A stretch of 64,000 nucleotides of DNA from Vandiemenella viatica (taxonomy: Eukaryota > Arthropoda > Insecta > Orthoptera > Morabidae). Made by a program: the position numbers and the translations under genes. The first letter of the stretch is position 1. The number at the start of each line of letters is the position of its first letter. Positions 21,046-32,340 of the stretch are shown here, piece after piece. Where the stretch lies: assembly GCA_031002005.1 (NCBI GenBank), contig CM061920.1:45920610-45984609 (forward strand), in the 5' to 3' direction. The notes beneath the pieces are model-generated. The model made no database searches and was not told the DNA's origin. It was given only the letters and a program-made list of their open reading frames with translations.

Positions 21046-22716
21046 ATTCGCTCCTTCCTGGACCTCCTAGGCCCCTTACAAGGTCTTTCGTCACAATCCT
21101 TATCCCTTCTCACCCCTCAAAATCCCCGCACACCTACTTTGTACCTTCTCCCCAAGATACACAAGGCTGGCAATCCGGGACGACCTATAGTTGCGGCCTA
21201 TGGTTCCCCCACTGAACGAATTTCAGCCTTGGTGGATCAACACCTCCAACCTTTTGTGCAGAACCTTCCATCTTACATCAAAGACACACCACATTTTTTG
21301 GAACGTCTGTCAAAAGTCCCCAGTCCTCTACCACCAGACTCCCTCCTTGTTTCAATTGACGTAACCTCCTTGTACACCAATATTCCCCACCTTGAAGGCC
21401 TCAGTTCCCTTCAGCACTTCTTGGATATGCGCCCTCCAAACAGTCTTCCCAGAACATCCTTTCTCATATCCCTTGCCAACTTTATCCTCTCCAAAAACTA
21501 TTTCTCCTTCAACTCCCAGATTTACCACCAGATACGCGGCACTGCCATGGGTACCCGCATGGCCCCGTCCTATGCTAACCTTTTCCTGGGCCGTCTGGAA
21601 AATATTTTTCTGAAGAATTCCCCCCTCAGTCCCCTCGTGTGGTTCAGATACATAGATGATATATTTATGATCTGGACCCACGGGGAGGACCACCTCCTAG
21701 ACTTCCTCAACTCACTAAATGATAATCACTCCATCAATTTCACATGGTCATATTCCCACACCTGTATCACCTTCCTTGACGTAGATATCACCCTACGACA
21801 GGGGACCCTCCATACCTCAGTACACATTAAACCGACCAATTTACAACAATACCTACACTTTGACAGTTGTCACCCCTTCCACATTAAACGTTCCCTCCCA
21901 TACAGCCTTGCAATCCGTGGCAGACGCATCTGTTCTGATCATGAATCAATCTCCAGTTACTCCAAAAAACTATCCCAAGCCCTTGTTTCCCGCCAATACC
22001 CCCATGATCTGGTGGAAAAACAAATTTCCCGTGCCATCACCCACAACCCTCGTTCTGCACCTCCTAAAGCTGACCGTGGTCCAACACTTGTCACCCAGTT
22101 CTTTCCTGGCCTGGAATCTGTCAACCAGATACTCCGCCGTGGGCATGATTTCTTACGTTCCTTCCCTGAAATGCGTCTCCTCCTTCCCAAAATCCTACCC
22201 ACTGCTCCCCGCACTTGCTTCAGCAGACCGCCCAATCTGTACAACATCTTGGTCCACAAGTATTTACCTGCCGACTCCCCTAGACCTCCACAGGGATCTT
22301 TCCCGTGTAACAGACCCCGCTGTAAAACTTGCAGCATGCACCCTGCCACCACTACTTACTCTAATCCTGTCACAGGCGAATCTTTCCCTATAATTGGACA
22401 TGCCACATGTGCTACCACTCACCTTATTTACCAACTCACCTGCATCCACTGCACTGCCTCTTACATTGGTCTCACCACTCAACAACTTTCCTACAGAATG
22501 AATGGCCACAGGCAAACAGTTTATACTTCCAACCCAGACCATCCCGTGGCAATTCATGCGAACTTCCATAATTCAAACAACCTCAACACCTGTTTCACAG
22601 TCAGAGCTATTAGAGTTTTTCCAAATACCACCACCCCTTCAGAACTCCGCAGATGGGAACTAGCCTATCAACATATCCTTGACACCAGACACACCCCTGG
22701 CCTAAACCTACGTTAA
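21030..22716 (+). CDS. PLE reverse transcriptase core and GIY-YIG endonuclease
   Basis: This frame carries the rest of the PLE protein. RT motifs in order are LYLLPKIHKAGNPGRPIVA, VSIDVTSLYTNIPH (catalytic Asp), IRGTAMGTRMAPSYANLFLG, FRYIDDIFMIW (YIDD catalytic box near 21650), FLDVDITL and HIKPTNLQQYLHFDSCHP. A Cys/His linker follows (FPCNRPRCKTC), then the nuclease: HLIYQLTCIHCTASYIGLTT is a variant GIY-YIG motif, followed by YRMNGHRQTVY. It ends HTPGLNLR at 22716. All catalytic motifs look intact, so apart from the upstream frame change this is a good-quality copy. Confidence 0.93.
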
Positions 22717-23230
22717 ACCTGTCACTTGCTAACTCTCATTTCATTTTACAGTTATTTATAATTTTATATATATATATATATTTTCCTCTTTATTTATTTA
22801 TTTTATTATTTTTTGTATATATATATATATTTTTTAAATTATTCTATCTCCCTTTATTCTCAATTATAACTTTTTGAACTAAGCTACACAGACATTATAT
22901 TCATTTGTTTCACTTTTATCGCTGGTCAAGCCTATTCCCTACCCCCCCCCCCCCCTCCCGGCAATTCTTCCACTACCACGCGTTTTCCGCCTGTGCTTCA
23001 TTCATGTGGCAGGCTCGGATGTGACCACATCTTTCCCCCTGCCATATGTCTCGCCTCCTACATGAGGAAGACTAAAAAGTCGAAATATTGTGTAATTCTT
23101 TTGTTTTTGTGTTTTTACGTGTCTCGCCCTCCTGCCTTCATCTGTGGTAAGTGACGGGTAACTGTTTATTTTCCCTATCCTATCTTATTTTCAGTGCCTC
23201 GCGGCAGTTTCTTTGTTTCCTTTATCCAAT
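22146..23230 (+). repeat. PLE direct terminal repeat, right copy
   Basis: The partner of 18029-19115. It includes the coding end, the TA-rich 3' region, a poly-C run (about 22942-22956) and a hammerhead-like hairpin near 23062-23092. The element ends at CCTTTATCCAAT, and unrelated AT-rich sequence follows. Confidence 0.95.
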
Positions 23231-23695
23231 AAAATTTTAATATGTTATTTAAACTGAAATTACGATGCTTTCTATCTATCCCTTGATTTCCTAACTGTTT
23301 TCTAATAGCTAAATACTTCGATTTTAGAGTGGAAAATTACGTGATGAAATTTTAAACCGGCAAATCACTTTTAAACATATTCAGACTCTAAGTAAGATCT
23401 TTTGACAACAAAGTTAATCATCTTCTGGCTATTTATTTGCCTAAACATCTTTTGAACTAACGAAATATCTTGGTTTAGTAAAATTAAACGAAAGTCAAAT
23501 ACTACCTATTCAAATCTAAGTTTAAGTTTCTTAACAGCTGTTTAAATTAATTTAACTATTGAATTTACTGTCAACACTTGAATAAATACTTATATAGCAC
23601 ATATTACTGGGAAATATTATCAAAATTGACTATAAAAATGATTTTAAAAGGGTGGTATCATATACTTCAACTGAACTCGCTATCTCAGCAACTAA
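23231..23695. other. Intron 2; nothing recognised
   Basis: AT-rich sequence following the PLE 3' end. No element, exon or RNA recognised. Confidence 0.5.
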
Positions 23696-23860
23696 TTTCA
23701 CTATGCGAAATTCCAAGATGTGTTACATCCTGGTGACAAAGAGCCAAGTCGCAAAATATTCATTGTTTTTCCTGTGTTTTGTTTTTATTTATGTGTTCAC
23801 CCCATGATACCGTCATCTAAGGTAAGAGGTGGTTCACTATCACTTTTTTTTTTGTAAATA
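23696..23860 (+). mobile_element. PLE terminal-repeat remnant
   Basis: A diverged plus-strand version of the PLE terminal repeat: GCAAAATATTC, then a T-rich stretch, then a CATCTAAGGTAAGAGGTGG-like phrase in the place of the usual CATCTGTGGTAAGTGACGGG. No coding part. Confidence 0.45.
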
Positions 23861-24360
23861 TATGTATAGGGAAAGGATTAGAGGAAATAGTGGTGGCAGG
23901 GTGCATGCTGCATGTTTTACAGTGGGGTCTGTTACAAGGGAAAGACCCCTGTGGAGGTCTAGGAGAGTCAGAAGGTAATACTTGTGGACCAGGATGTTAT
24001 TCAGATTGGGTGGTCTGCTGAAGCAAGTGTGAGGAGCAGTGGGTAGGATTTTAGGAAGAAGGAGATGCATTGGAAGTCATGCCCACAGCGGAGAATCTGG
24101 TTGACTGATTCCAAGCCAGGAAAGAACATGGTGATGAGTGTTAGTCCACAGTCAGTTTTAGGAGGTGCAGAATGAAGTTTGTGTAAGATGGCTTGGGAGA
24201 TTTGTTTTTCCACGTGATCGTGGGGGTATCGGCAGGAAACATGGGCCTGGAATAGTTTTTGGAAGTAACTAGAAATTGATTCATGATCGGAACAGATGTG
24301 TCTGTCACGCATTGCAAGGTTGTAGGGGAGTAAATGTTTGGTGTGGAAAGGGTGTCACCC
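23861..24360 (-). pseudogene. PLE remnant, minus strand (lineage A)
   Basis: Minus-strand pieces from 24360 down match the lineage A protein from about RRICSDHESISSYS to the Cys-rich linker: RHICSDHESISSYFQ, QISQAILHKLHSAPPKTDCG, FFPGLESVNQILRCGHDF and, in another frame, LLLPKILPTAPHTCFSRPPN. There are several frame breaks. Both the RT core and the GIY-YIG motif are missing. Confidence 0.8.
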
Positions 24361-24528
24361 CATACAAATAGTTGGCATTAACTTCTTAGGAAAAAGATAC
24401 ACAAAAATACAGGCAATTTTCTCAGCAAGATGCTATACTGTGGTGATTAGATGACAGTTTTACTGTTTTAATTGCCACTGTCTTTGTCTGTGTTGAGGGC
24501 TCTACCTTTTTTGTAACACATTTCCAGT

Positions 24529-24812
24529 ATTCTAATAATAATGGAAAGGGAAATTAACCCATCACATACCAAATTGACGGCAGTGACGAGAGAAAAATAT
24601 AAGGCGCACATACAAATGGTAACACCCTGTGTGCACGCACATCCGGGACCAAATGGCTCGTTCTCTACTACATGAAGAAGGTTAATACTGTATTTGTGTG
24701 TCCACCTTACGTTTTCTCTAATCGCAACCGTCAACTTTGATATGTGATGGAATGTTTGCCCTTTCATTTATTATTTATATTGCCTAGGAGCTTCTTCCTT
24801 TTTCCTTGGTGT
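24529..24812 (+). mobile_element. PLE-derived foldback element with 10-bp target duplication
   Basis: The outer parts are inverted copies of each other (left GGGAAATTAACCCATCACAT, right the complement of a similar phrase). The right end carries an unpaired tail ending CCTTTTTCCTTGGT. CATTTCCAGT flanks both sides (24519-24528 and 24813-24822). The interior has ATGAAGAAGG...GTATTTGTGTG, a decayed hammerhead-like hairpin. It belongs to the same family as 59240-59631. Confidence 0.8.
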
Positions 24813-24822
24813 CATTTCCAGT

Positions 24823-26560
24823 TTACTTTGTGAGACACCCATTATCAGTTTTATTATTGTTAATTCAGAACCACATTTTAGCAGATGAATAAATTACAGG
24901 GATTTCATTCAGTATTCAACAGCATATATGAATATTTGTACATTCTCAATGTTTTTTTTTTTTTTTAATTTATTGTATGCTTCTAACGTTTATTATTATT
25001 ATTTACGTATAACAGCAGTAAAAACTCCAGTCAAAAATCATGTCATTATTTCATCAGTTTCCAACAAATGGAATGTTAATTGTCATGAAATACTTTGCTT
25101 TTTCAAAGAATTTGTAAGCCTCTCATTCACATTGCATGCGGTGTTGGATTCGTAAGAAAATGTGTACTATACATCTATATTAAGTATTGTCAAAAATTCA
25201 CTCTTTTACATCAAATTCTTTGTAAGATATTTACTTACTGATTACATTTGGAAGAAAACAATTACTATTGTTAAATCCTTGTTAATATCACAATCTTCTT
25301 GTTTTGAAAGATAATTGTTCTTACTGCATAAGATAAATACTCTTTCATCATTTTCTGTGATCTGCAAAAGAGGTAAAACTTATAAATCTAACTGGCCACT
25401 GGTTTTAAATTTTTGCAGTATTAAGATCTATTTTTAAAAAAAGGAAGAAATTATGTAGGTAAAACACTTCGGCATTAGTTTATTTAGTTATATCTATTTC
25501 TCATTAATGTTTATTGTTTGAGAACCACTTGATTCATTAACATTTTAAAAAATTTAGTTCACTTGACATCAGTTGAAAGCTGTATGTAAATCTAAATTTT
25601 AAGTTGATTGTAATTCGGGTATAAAATTTTTCATTAATCAAGAAACCATTTCATATATTAATGATATATATCTTCCAGTGTCTTGTTTAATTATTTGTTC
25701 TCATGTATCATTGGCTTTCAAGACTTGGGTCATATTCCAGTTTGTGTAAATCTGTGTCTGTTTTCAAAGTGTTAAAATAAAATTGTATCTTATATAGATC
25801 ACTGACTTGCTCTGTATTTTTATTTTTTGATGTTTTACTAATAAATTATGTCATGTATCTAAGAGACACGCTTAAGATAGAGTGGAATTTAGGAGCTCTA
25901 GTCTCCCTGATCTTGATATTTTACTGATTTTTCTAAATAATTTAATTAACACTGACTACAATTAGCTTCCTTTCAGTTTCTTCCTAAAAACCTTACAGAA
26001 TCCCTAATAATTAACTCTGGTGATCTTGATGTTGATGAAGCAAAACTTCATTACCACTGTTTATGCTAATGATGAAACATTTCTGAACTTAATTTTTCCC
26101 TTTTTCAGTGACTGGTGTCTAATAATTTAGTCATAAATGCCAGTAGTTCTTCCCAATTTCAAAGGTGTGCATAAAATGAAACTTTCTTTTACTTACAGCT
26201 CTGTTTTTCTGTTCTTGTGCCAAATGTACTAGCCTACAAAAGAAATTTGAACCACATGGTTCGATGTCAATGTAACTTCATACTTTTACGCACCATCAGC
26301 AGTTATGTAGATGATTTGGGTGGCAATTCCTTATGACAGACAGGTAGAATGGCCACCACGTTGCAGTAGTGTTGTTTCCAGGAATAGTAGGGTATATAAG
26401 GGATATGAGTGAAACTGACATTGATGCTGCTTACGAGTGTGACACATCGTTATCAGCATCTGACAAAGTTTGTAGGCCTCCATTTGGCTGGCTGATTGAA
26501 TCATGCGGAATCAAGATTTTATTGCATTTTGATGTTACAGAGGTCTTTCTTTGAACTGCA
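24823..26560. other. Intron 2; nothing recognised
   Basis: AT-rich, with short T runs. No exon with compatible phase, no RNA gene, no transposon protein. Confidence 0.5.
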
Positions 26561-26574
26561 TGGGAACAATAGGG

Positions 26575-27230
26575 CAGGCACACTTCGCAAAGGATCCAGT
26601 TAATCACATATGACCACCACGAGGGAGAATCACTGTATTGTGTGCCAAGCAAATTGATATCCCTTCACATTTGTGTGTGCTGATAAATGACATGACATTG
26701 TTTTCAGTGATAAATCACATTTCTGCACTATCTCAGATGACCATCATCAACAAATCTGATGGTGATCTGGAGAGGGGTTCCATTCTTCTAATGTTTTCGA
26801 AAGGCGCTGCAGTGTTACTGCTGGCATAATGGTATGGGGAGCAATCAGGAATGACTTAACTTTGTAGCTGGTAGCTACGGCACAACTGTCTGTCACAGAC
26901 ATCCTGCGTCCTTACCTCTCAGGTGACAGTAGACTAAAAACATTGTTCTACAGGACATAGCTCATCAACACAAGGCATGTGTCTCTATGACTGCCTGCAT
27001 GATGCTTCGGTACTCCCATGGCTAGCTAGATCCATATATCTGTCCCAAGTAGAACATGTGTAAGACCATCTCAAACACCAACTCTGTCCCAGTGCCAGTA
27101 TCCAGTAAATCGAGGACCATTGACAACAGTTGTGAGACATTATGCCTCACAAGAGTTTTCAATGGCTTTGACACTCTTCAGTGTATGCATCCAGCCAGAG
27201 AGAGTGCTACGTCGTACTGATAAGTGAACT
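26575..27230 (+). pseudogene. Tc1 transposase remnant
   Basis: The blocks follow Tc1 order across several frame changes and stops: FSDKSHFCTISDD near 26705 (first Asp region), SVTAGIMVWGAI near 26810-26850, a TDILRPYLSG-like stretch near 26900 and a degraded DNARPH-like region near 26960. The usual second half is barely readable. No terminal inverted repeats were found, so the true ends are unknown. This copy is older than the two Tc1 elements at 5.7 and 8.3 kb. Confidence 0.65.
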
Positions 27231-28400
27231 GCTCTGCCAAGTTCTTTGTAAATTTGATTTGATCTGGTAATCGCTGAAATAATGTATACCCTCTCAACCA
27301 GAGAAGATTCAGTTCCTCTTCCCTTTCTGGCACTTCATTTTTTTTTATCAGGCAGTGTATCTGGTACCGTTATTCTGAGGTTAAATAACCTTGTTTAAAA
27401 AAATTTAAAAAATGATTGGGCTTTAAAGAAATAATATATAAATCGTGAGGCTGATTTATAGAAGTAAAAAGTTGCAATTTTGTTAAGAGTAATTGGTTTA
27501 AAAGGAGTTTTTCATTATTTGAAAGAGTATTTATATAGTGGATGGTTATAAAGTGGATTTTGTTTTTAACTGTGTGTGTCACATGTAACAATTTTTCCAT
27601 CATTTTGGTTTGAGATTCTCGATAGATCGACATAACATTTTTCACAGATGGAACTTCAGGTAGTAACTTGAAGGAGATGGATTAACTCCTCCTGTATTAG
27701 ATACATACAGTTGATATAATTATTACCTCATGAATAATATCTGTGGGATATCATTTTGAACATGTAAAGCCATATCAAATAAAAACAATTTTCACACATT
27801 TGTAAAAAAAAATAATAATAATAATAAGTTGGGATTTGTAATACTTTCAAACGTAAATTCGCTGTTTTACCGGCTGTGGCATATGTGAATGATGTCACTG
27901 AGATGAGTGTGTTACATTTTAATAGTCTCAGCTATTTTGCAGTTCTATAAATTGACTTGGTAAAAAAAAAAAGTATCATTCAATTGGCTGATAATGTTGT
28001 GGTGCACTCTTTTAAGTGAGAACACAAGCCAAATTTTGAATATATACAATTTCTATTTTAAGATTCCAGATTATTGCTTCTGGAATTTGGTAGACCCATT
28101 TTGAAAATGGTAGGTAAGTAAATTCTTATTTTTGCATGTACATTCCTTACCATGGAGAGTGGTTTTACCTCTTGTGTCATCCAAATTTTGTTTTTCTTCT
28201 GTAAAAATGTCAAAACTTGTGTGTTTAAAATATAACATAACCACTGTTGATACAGCTTCATGAATGGTGTTTTTGACTGTTACGATTAAGAGATGGTAGG
28301 GATGACAAAAACAGTATCAGTTGATGTTATTCAAGAGAGAAAATTTAATCATAAGAAAATTAAAGTGTACAACTATAAGCAGTGAAAAATTTATGTAAAC
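27231..28400. other. Intron 2; nothing recognised
   Basis: AT-rich with a short (ATA)n run near 27812-27826. No feature supported. Confidence 0.5.
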
Positions 28401-28830
28401 GATTATATACATACATGAAACTCACCACAAATGAGAGCACGAGCTAGGACGAACTGAAAAACATGAACACATTAATGTATCTCAATCTCAACATTAATCA
28501 TGAATAGATAAGAACATATGACAAGAGTGTTGGATGTTAAACACCGAGACTCGTGACATGTATAAATTAAATACTTCAATATGAAAATAATCACCATTTA
28601 CCCCAATTGTTGGCAGGATGGCGTCTGAACATAATAAGCACTAAAATTTTTCAGTCTATGGCCTTTATTAACAATATAACAAGGTAACTGCATGGTGGTG
28701 GCTAGCAGCTGACTCTACTGCTAGCAGCTACCTCATTCTGATGTTGATGAAGAGCCATTGACCTAAAAATCCAAGTTCTTAATTTGAGTGTATGTCCTTG
28801 TTTCAGTGCTGTCCTGTCTTTAGTCACAAT
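28400..28830 (-). mobile_element. PLE terminal-repeat remnants
   Basis: Two diverged blocks with PLE-repeat phrases: one at about 28420-28530 (CACCACAAATGAGAGCACGAG and an inverted hairpin), the other at 28590-28690, with a minus-strand TTAATAAAGGCC...CTGAAA hairpin. No coding sequence. Confidence 0.45.
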
Positions 28831-28894
28831 AAGTGGTGGCTATTCGTCTATCCGAATATTTAATTTTTACCTATTATTTCCAACAGTCTATATA

Positions 28895-29737
28895 CTTATG
28901 ATCTTGACAAAATATCTAGTTGGGATGGTAAACATGGGATGAAGATAAATGCAAAGAAGAGTCAGCCTGTTAGATACACAAATAAAAATAAAAAAACTAA
29001 ATGTTGATTATGATTATAAGGTGGGGAAAGAATTGCTTGTGGAAGAATTGAAATGTAAATATCTTGGCATTAGATTTGATACCAAGCTTAATTGGGCAGG
29101 ACACCTTGGTCTGGTAGTAGGAAACGGTTTCAAAATTCTGCACTTGTTGGAGAGAGTGATGAGGGGCTGTATGAGAGAAGTAAAGGAATCGGGTTACAAA
29201 ACTTTGTTCAGACCATTGCTTGGATATGGTATTATAGTATTGGACCCAAATTTTGTGTATCGAATACAGGAATTAGAGAGGGTGCAGAAAAGGGCTGCTA
29301 GATTTGCAGAATGCAATCAGTAACAGATATGATAAAAGAACAGGAATTGGATTCATTGGAAGACAGGAGGAAGGTGAAGAGGATCATGAAAGTTTACAAG
29401 TTGTATATTGGTGATGAGGCATGGAAAGATATTGGTGTTAGAATTAAAAGTAGTGCATGGAAGCGAAAAGATGAACATGACCACAAGCTAGCACTCAATT
29501 TCAGGCACATAGGTGTAGGAAGGTTCTCTTTTTTAGGTAAGGGTGTCAGGGGTTGGAATATGTTACCAAGAGAAATGATGAATAATGTTAAAAAAGTGTT
29601 GAAAGAATTTAAAGCTAAAATGTGCAGTGGGAAATAATTTTAAAAAAGTTTTGAAAGCATTTAAAGCTAAAATTTGCAGTGGGGAATTGCCACTGGAGCG
29701 TGGCGCTCCATTGCAATTTAATTAAATATTAAATTAT
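28895..29737 (+). mobile_element. LINE, 3' part
   Basis: The plus strand encodes the end of a LINE reverse transcriptase: WDGKHGMKINAKKSQ, YLGIRFDTKLNW, LERVQKRAARFAECN, then after a one-base shift near 29310 DSLEDRRKVKRIMKVYKLYI and GVGRFSFLGKGVRGWNMLPR. The 3' tail has the family signature of GGAGC...GCTCCATTGCAATT followed by ATTAAATATTAAATT. It is 5' truncated downstream of the catalytic YADD box. Confidence 0.85.
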
Positions 29738-29950
29738 TATTGGAAATAATATATATAAACAGTTACCCGTCACTTACCACAGATGAAGGCAGGAGGGCGA
29801 GAGAAAAGACCACTGCTTGCCAATGTTGTAGAGTGCTGTGATGTTGAAACAAATACACAAATAGAGCATTGAAATGTTTGGACTTATATACCTTCAACAA
29901 TACAGTGAGGTAGCTGCTTGAGGGCATATATATAGATATATGTATGTTTT
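29738..29950 (-). mobile_element. PLE terminal-repeat remnant
   Basis: ACAGTTACCCGTCACTTACC followed by CACAGATGAAGGCAGGAGGG matches the start of the PLE repeat in inverted orientation, then diverges. It lies directly after the LINE tail. Confidence 0.55.
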
Positions 29951-30069
29951 GTACCCATATAAAAGAAAAACTTTTACTAATTAATATTTTCTGCCAACTT
30001 TTTCACATATCCGTGACTTGTTTCAATGATGTGTTCCACAATTTTTCGGTTTACTCTTTCCAACTTTTG

Positions 30070-31150
30070 AGAGAGTGCTAAATAAGGTAAAAACTATTGG
30101 CCTGGATGAAACAGTGATTTATGGGGTTGAAGAATTCTTAAAATGTAGAAAGCAAAAAGATGGTGCTAACGGTAAAAGTATGTAAACAACTGCAGGGTGA
30201 TCTGGACAGAATATCTTGCTGGGTAGGTCGACATGGGATGAAGATAAATGCAAAGAGGAGTCGGCTTATTAGGTACACAGAAAACTAAAGATCAATTATA
30301 GTTATAAGGTGGTAAAACACTTTAAATGTAAATACCTTGCCATAACATTTGATACATCAGGTGATCAGGAAACATTTCAGAATCATTCACTTGTTGGAGG
30401 GATTGATGAGGGGATGTACTAGAGAAGTTAGGGAATTGGGTTGCAAGACAATGGTTGTTGGAAGGTTTGCAAAAAGGGCTGCCACCGAGCGTGGTGGGTG
30501 AACTGTTAACGCTCTGGCCTCGCATTCGGGAGGATGTGGGTTCGAATTCCTGTCCGGACATCCAGATTTGGGTTTTATATGGTTTCTCCAAATCACTCCA
30601 GCCGATGCTGGGATGCTTCCTTCAAAAAGACCATGGCCGAATTCCTTCCTATTCCTTGTCTCCAGTCCCATCCCACCTCTAATTACCTTAGCCATCGACA
30701 AGGCGTAAAACAATAAGTAAAAAAAAAAAGGAGCTGCCAGATTTGTCTCTGGAAATTACCACAGAACATAATCAGTAAGTTATACAATAAAGGAGCTGGA
30801 ATGGGATTCATTGGAAGATAGGAGGAGGGTGAAGAGAATCATTCGAATGTACAAGGTGTATATTGGTGATGTGGCATGGAAATATATTGGTGGAGGAATG
30901 AGGAGAGGTGAATGGGAGGGAAAAAATGACCATGACTATAAATTGGCACTCGATTTCAGTCATAAGGGTATGGGTAGATTTTCTTTCATAGGTAAGGTGC
31001 CAGGAAATGCAATAAATTACCATGAGAAATGATGAATAATTTTCCAAAAACACTAAAAGAATTTAAAGTTTAAATTGTGGAGAAGGAAAGGGGATGTGTT
31101 AGGATATTGCCACCGGAGCAAGGACTCCATTGCAATTAAATTAAATATAC
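30070..31150 (+). mobile_element. LINE, second copy, split by a SINE
   Basis: The same family as 28895-29737. Before the SINE: GRHGMKINAKRSRL near 30230. After it: AARFVSGNYHRT-like sequence near 30735, then LEWDSLEDRRRVKRIIRMYK and MGRFSFIG with a frame break near 30990. The tail is GCCACCGGAGC...GACTCCATTGCAATT near 31105-31140. A 7-bp duplication (GCTGCCA) marks the SINE insertion. Confidence 0.85.
30485..30732 (+). mobile_element. tRNA-derived SINE
   Basis: The head has tRNA-like pol III promoter boxes: an A-box-like GTGGGTGAACTGTTAACGC and a B box GGTTCGAATTCC near 30539-30550. The body continues GACATCCAGATTTGGGTTTT, AAATCACTCCAG and GACCATGGCCGAATTCC, with an A-rich tail. GCTGCCA flanks both ends (30478-30484, 30733-30739). 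Confidence 0.9.
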
Positions 31151-31330
31151 TCCCTTCCATACTTCCCACTATATTGATTTTCCTGCACCACAAGCTGCCG
31201 GGCAATGGTTTGTTCCTCCAGTTAGCTGCCAGGTAGCTACCTCACTCTAATGAAGAAGGGATTTTAGCCCAAAAATTTGTGTGAATGTGTTTTTCTGTGT
31301 TTCGCACCACAGCTTACTACAACTTCCGTA
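31151..31330 (+). mobile_element. PLE terminal-repeat remnant
   Basis: It contains CTAATGAAGAAGGG...GCCCAAAAATTTGTGTG near 31237-31280, a diverged form of the hammerhead-like hairpin of PLE repeats. No coding part. Confidence 0.4.
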
Positions 31331-31451
31331 AGCAGTAGTTATTCTCCTAACCAAATGTTTAATCTAAATAATCCTTTTGATATGAATATAATGCTTGAGG
31401 GGTGGTCTGGTATACAGAATTTGTTGGTAAGCCAATCCCCAACTATGGAGC

Positions 31452-32340
31452 TTAGATGGGGACGCGAGTCCAGGGTGTAGTGACTGTGAAGATTTTGGAG
31501 TAAACTGTTTGTCTGTGACCATTCATTGGTATGGATAGCTGCTGCTGGGTGAGACCTATGTTAGAACCTAAGCAATTGAGGCAGCTGAACTGGTATATAA
31601 GATGGGACATGATACAGATGATATGACCTATGAGATGGTAGGGTTCACCAATGGTAGTGTTACAGTAAATTGCATATAGGATGGTTTTCAACCAGGCCTA
31701 TTACAAGGGAAGGAACTGTAAGGTTATTTAGTACCATTATAGGGTTTGTATTTGTGTACAATAATATCTTGTTAGTTAGGTTGCCAGCTTAAGGTGATGC
31801 AAGGTGTTATGGAAAGAATAGTGGGAAAAGGTGATGGATTTGAGGAAAAAATTTGAGAAATTTAGTCACAACAAAGAGTCGGATTCCAGAGTTCTAGGCC
31901 TTTAGAGAACTGGGTGAGAAAGACAGGATTACTGTTGGTTTTTGGTTGTGCGTTTCAGTGTACAGGATAGTTTTTAGTTCAGAATATCTGTATATGTACC
32001 AGTTCCAGGGGATAATCATGGGATGCAATCATTCATGTGTGGTTGTTGGGTTAAAGGGTAAAAGAGTCATGATCAGATTCTTGGCAGTATGGCAGGCAGT
32101 ATTTGGGGGTAATATTCGTGGCAGCTGCCGAGGTTTAGCTATTGTAGGTTTGTCTGTTTGATGTGTGTAGGTTTGTCTGTTTAATGTGTGCAGAGGAGTG
32201 TAAATAGTCATTGTGTACAGAGATGTCTACGTTAGGAATAGTGATATAGGTGTGAGAGTGGACCATGTAAAGTTTAGGGAGTTAATGCTTAGTGAGTATA
32301 GGAAGTCTAGGAGGAGGTTCGTATTATAAAAATGTAATTT
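31452..32340 (-). pseudogene. PLE remnant, minus strand
   Basis: Minus strand 31691-31452 reads TTIGEPYHLIGHIICIMSHL, then IYQFSCLNCLGSNIGLTQQQ and MNGHRQTVY, the GIY-YIG domain of lineage A with the second motif changed (NIG for YIG). Upstream on the minus strand (31860-32340) are weak matches to the preceding linker and RT end, including a stretch like that at 44230. Many stops and gaps; inactive. Confidence 0.75.

Larger units (their letters stand above)
18029..23230 (+). mobile_element. Nearly complete Penelope-like element with direct terminal repeats (lineage A)
   Basis: The element consists of a 5' terminal repeat (18029-19115), a leader (19116-19889), an RT plus GIY-YIG coding region (19890-22716) and a 3' repeat (22146-23230) that overlaps the end of the gene. 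The repeats are nearly identical. One protein, interrupted by a single apparent frame change near 21030, covers the whole PLE layout. PLEs are retroelements that insert by target priming with a GIY-YIG nuclease. No clean target duplication was found. Confidence 0.9.
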
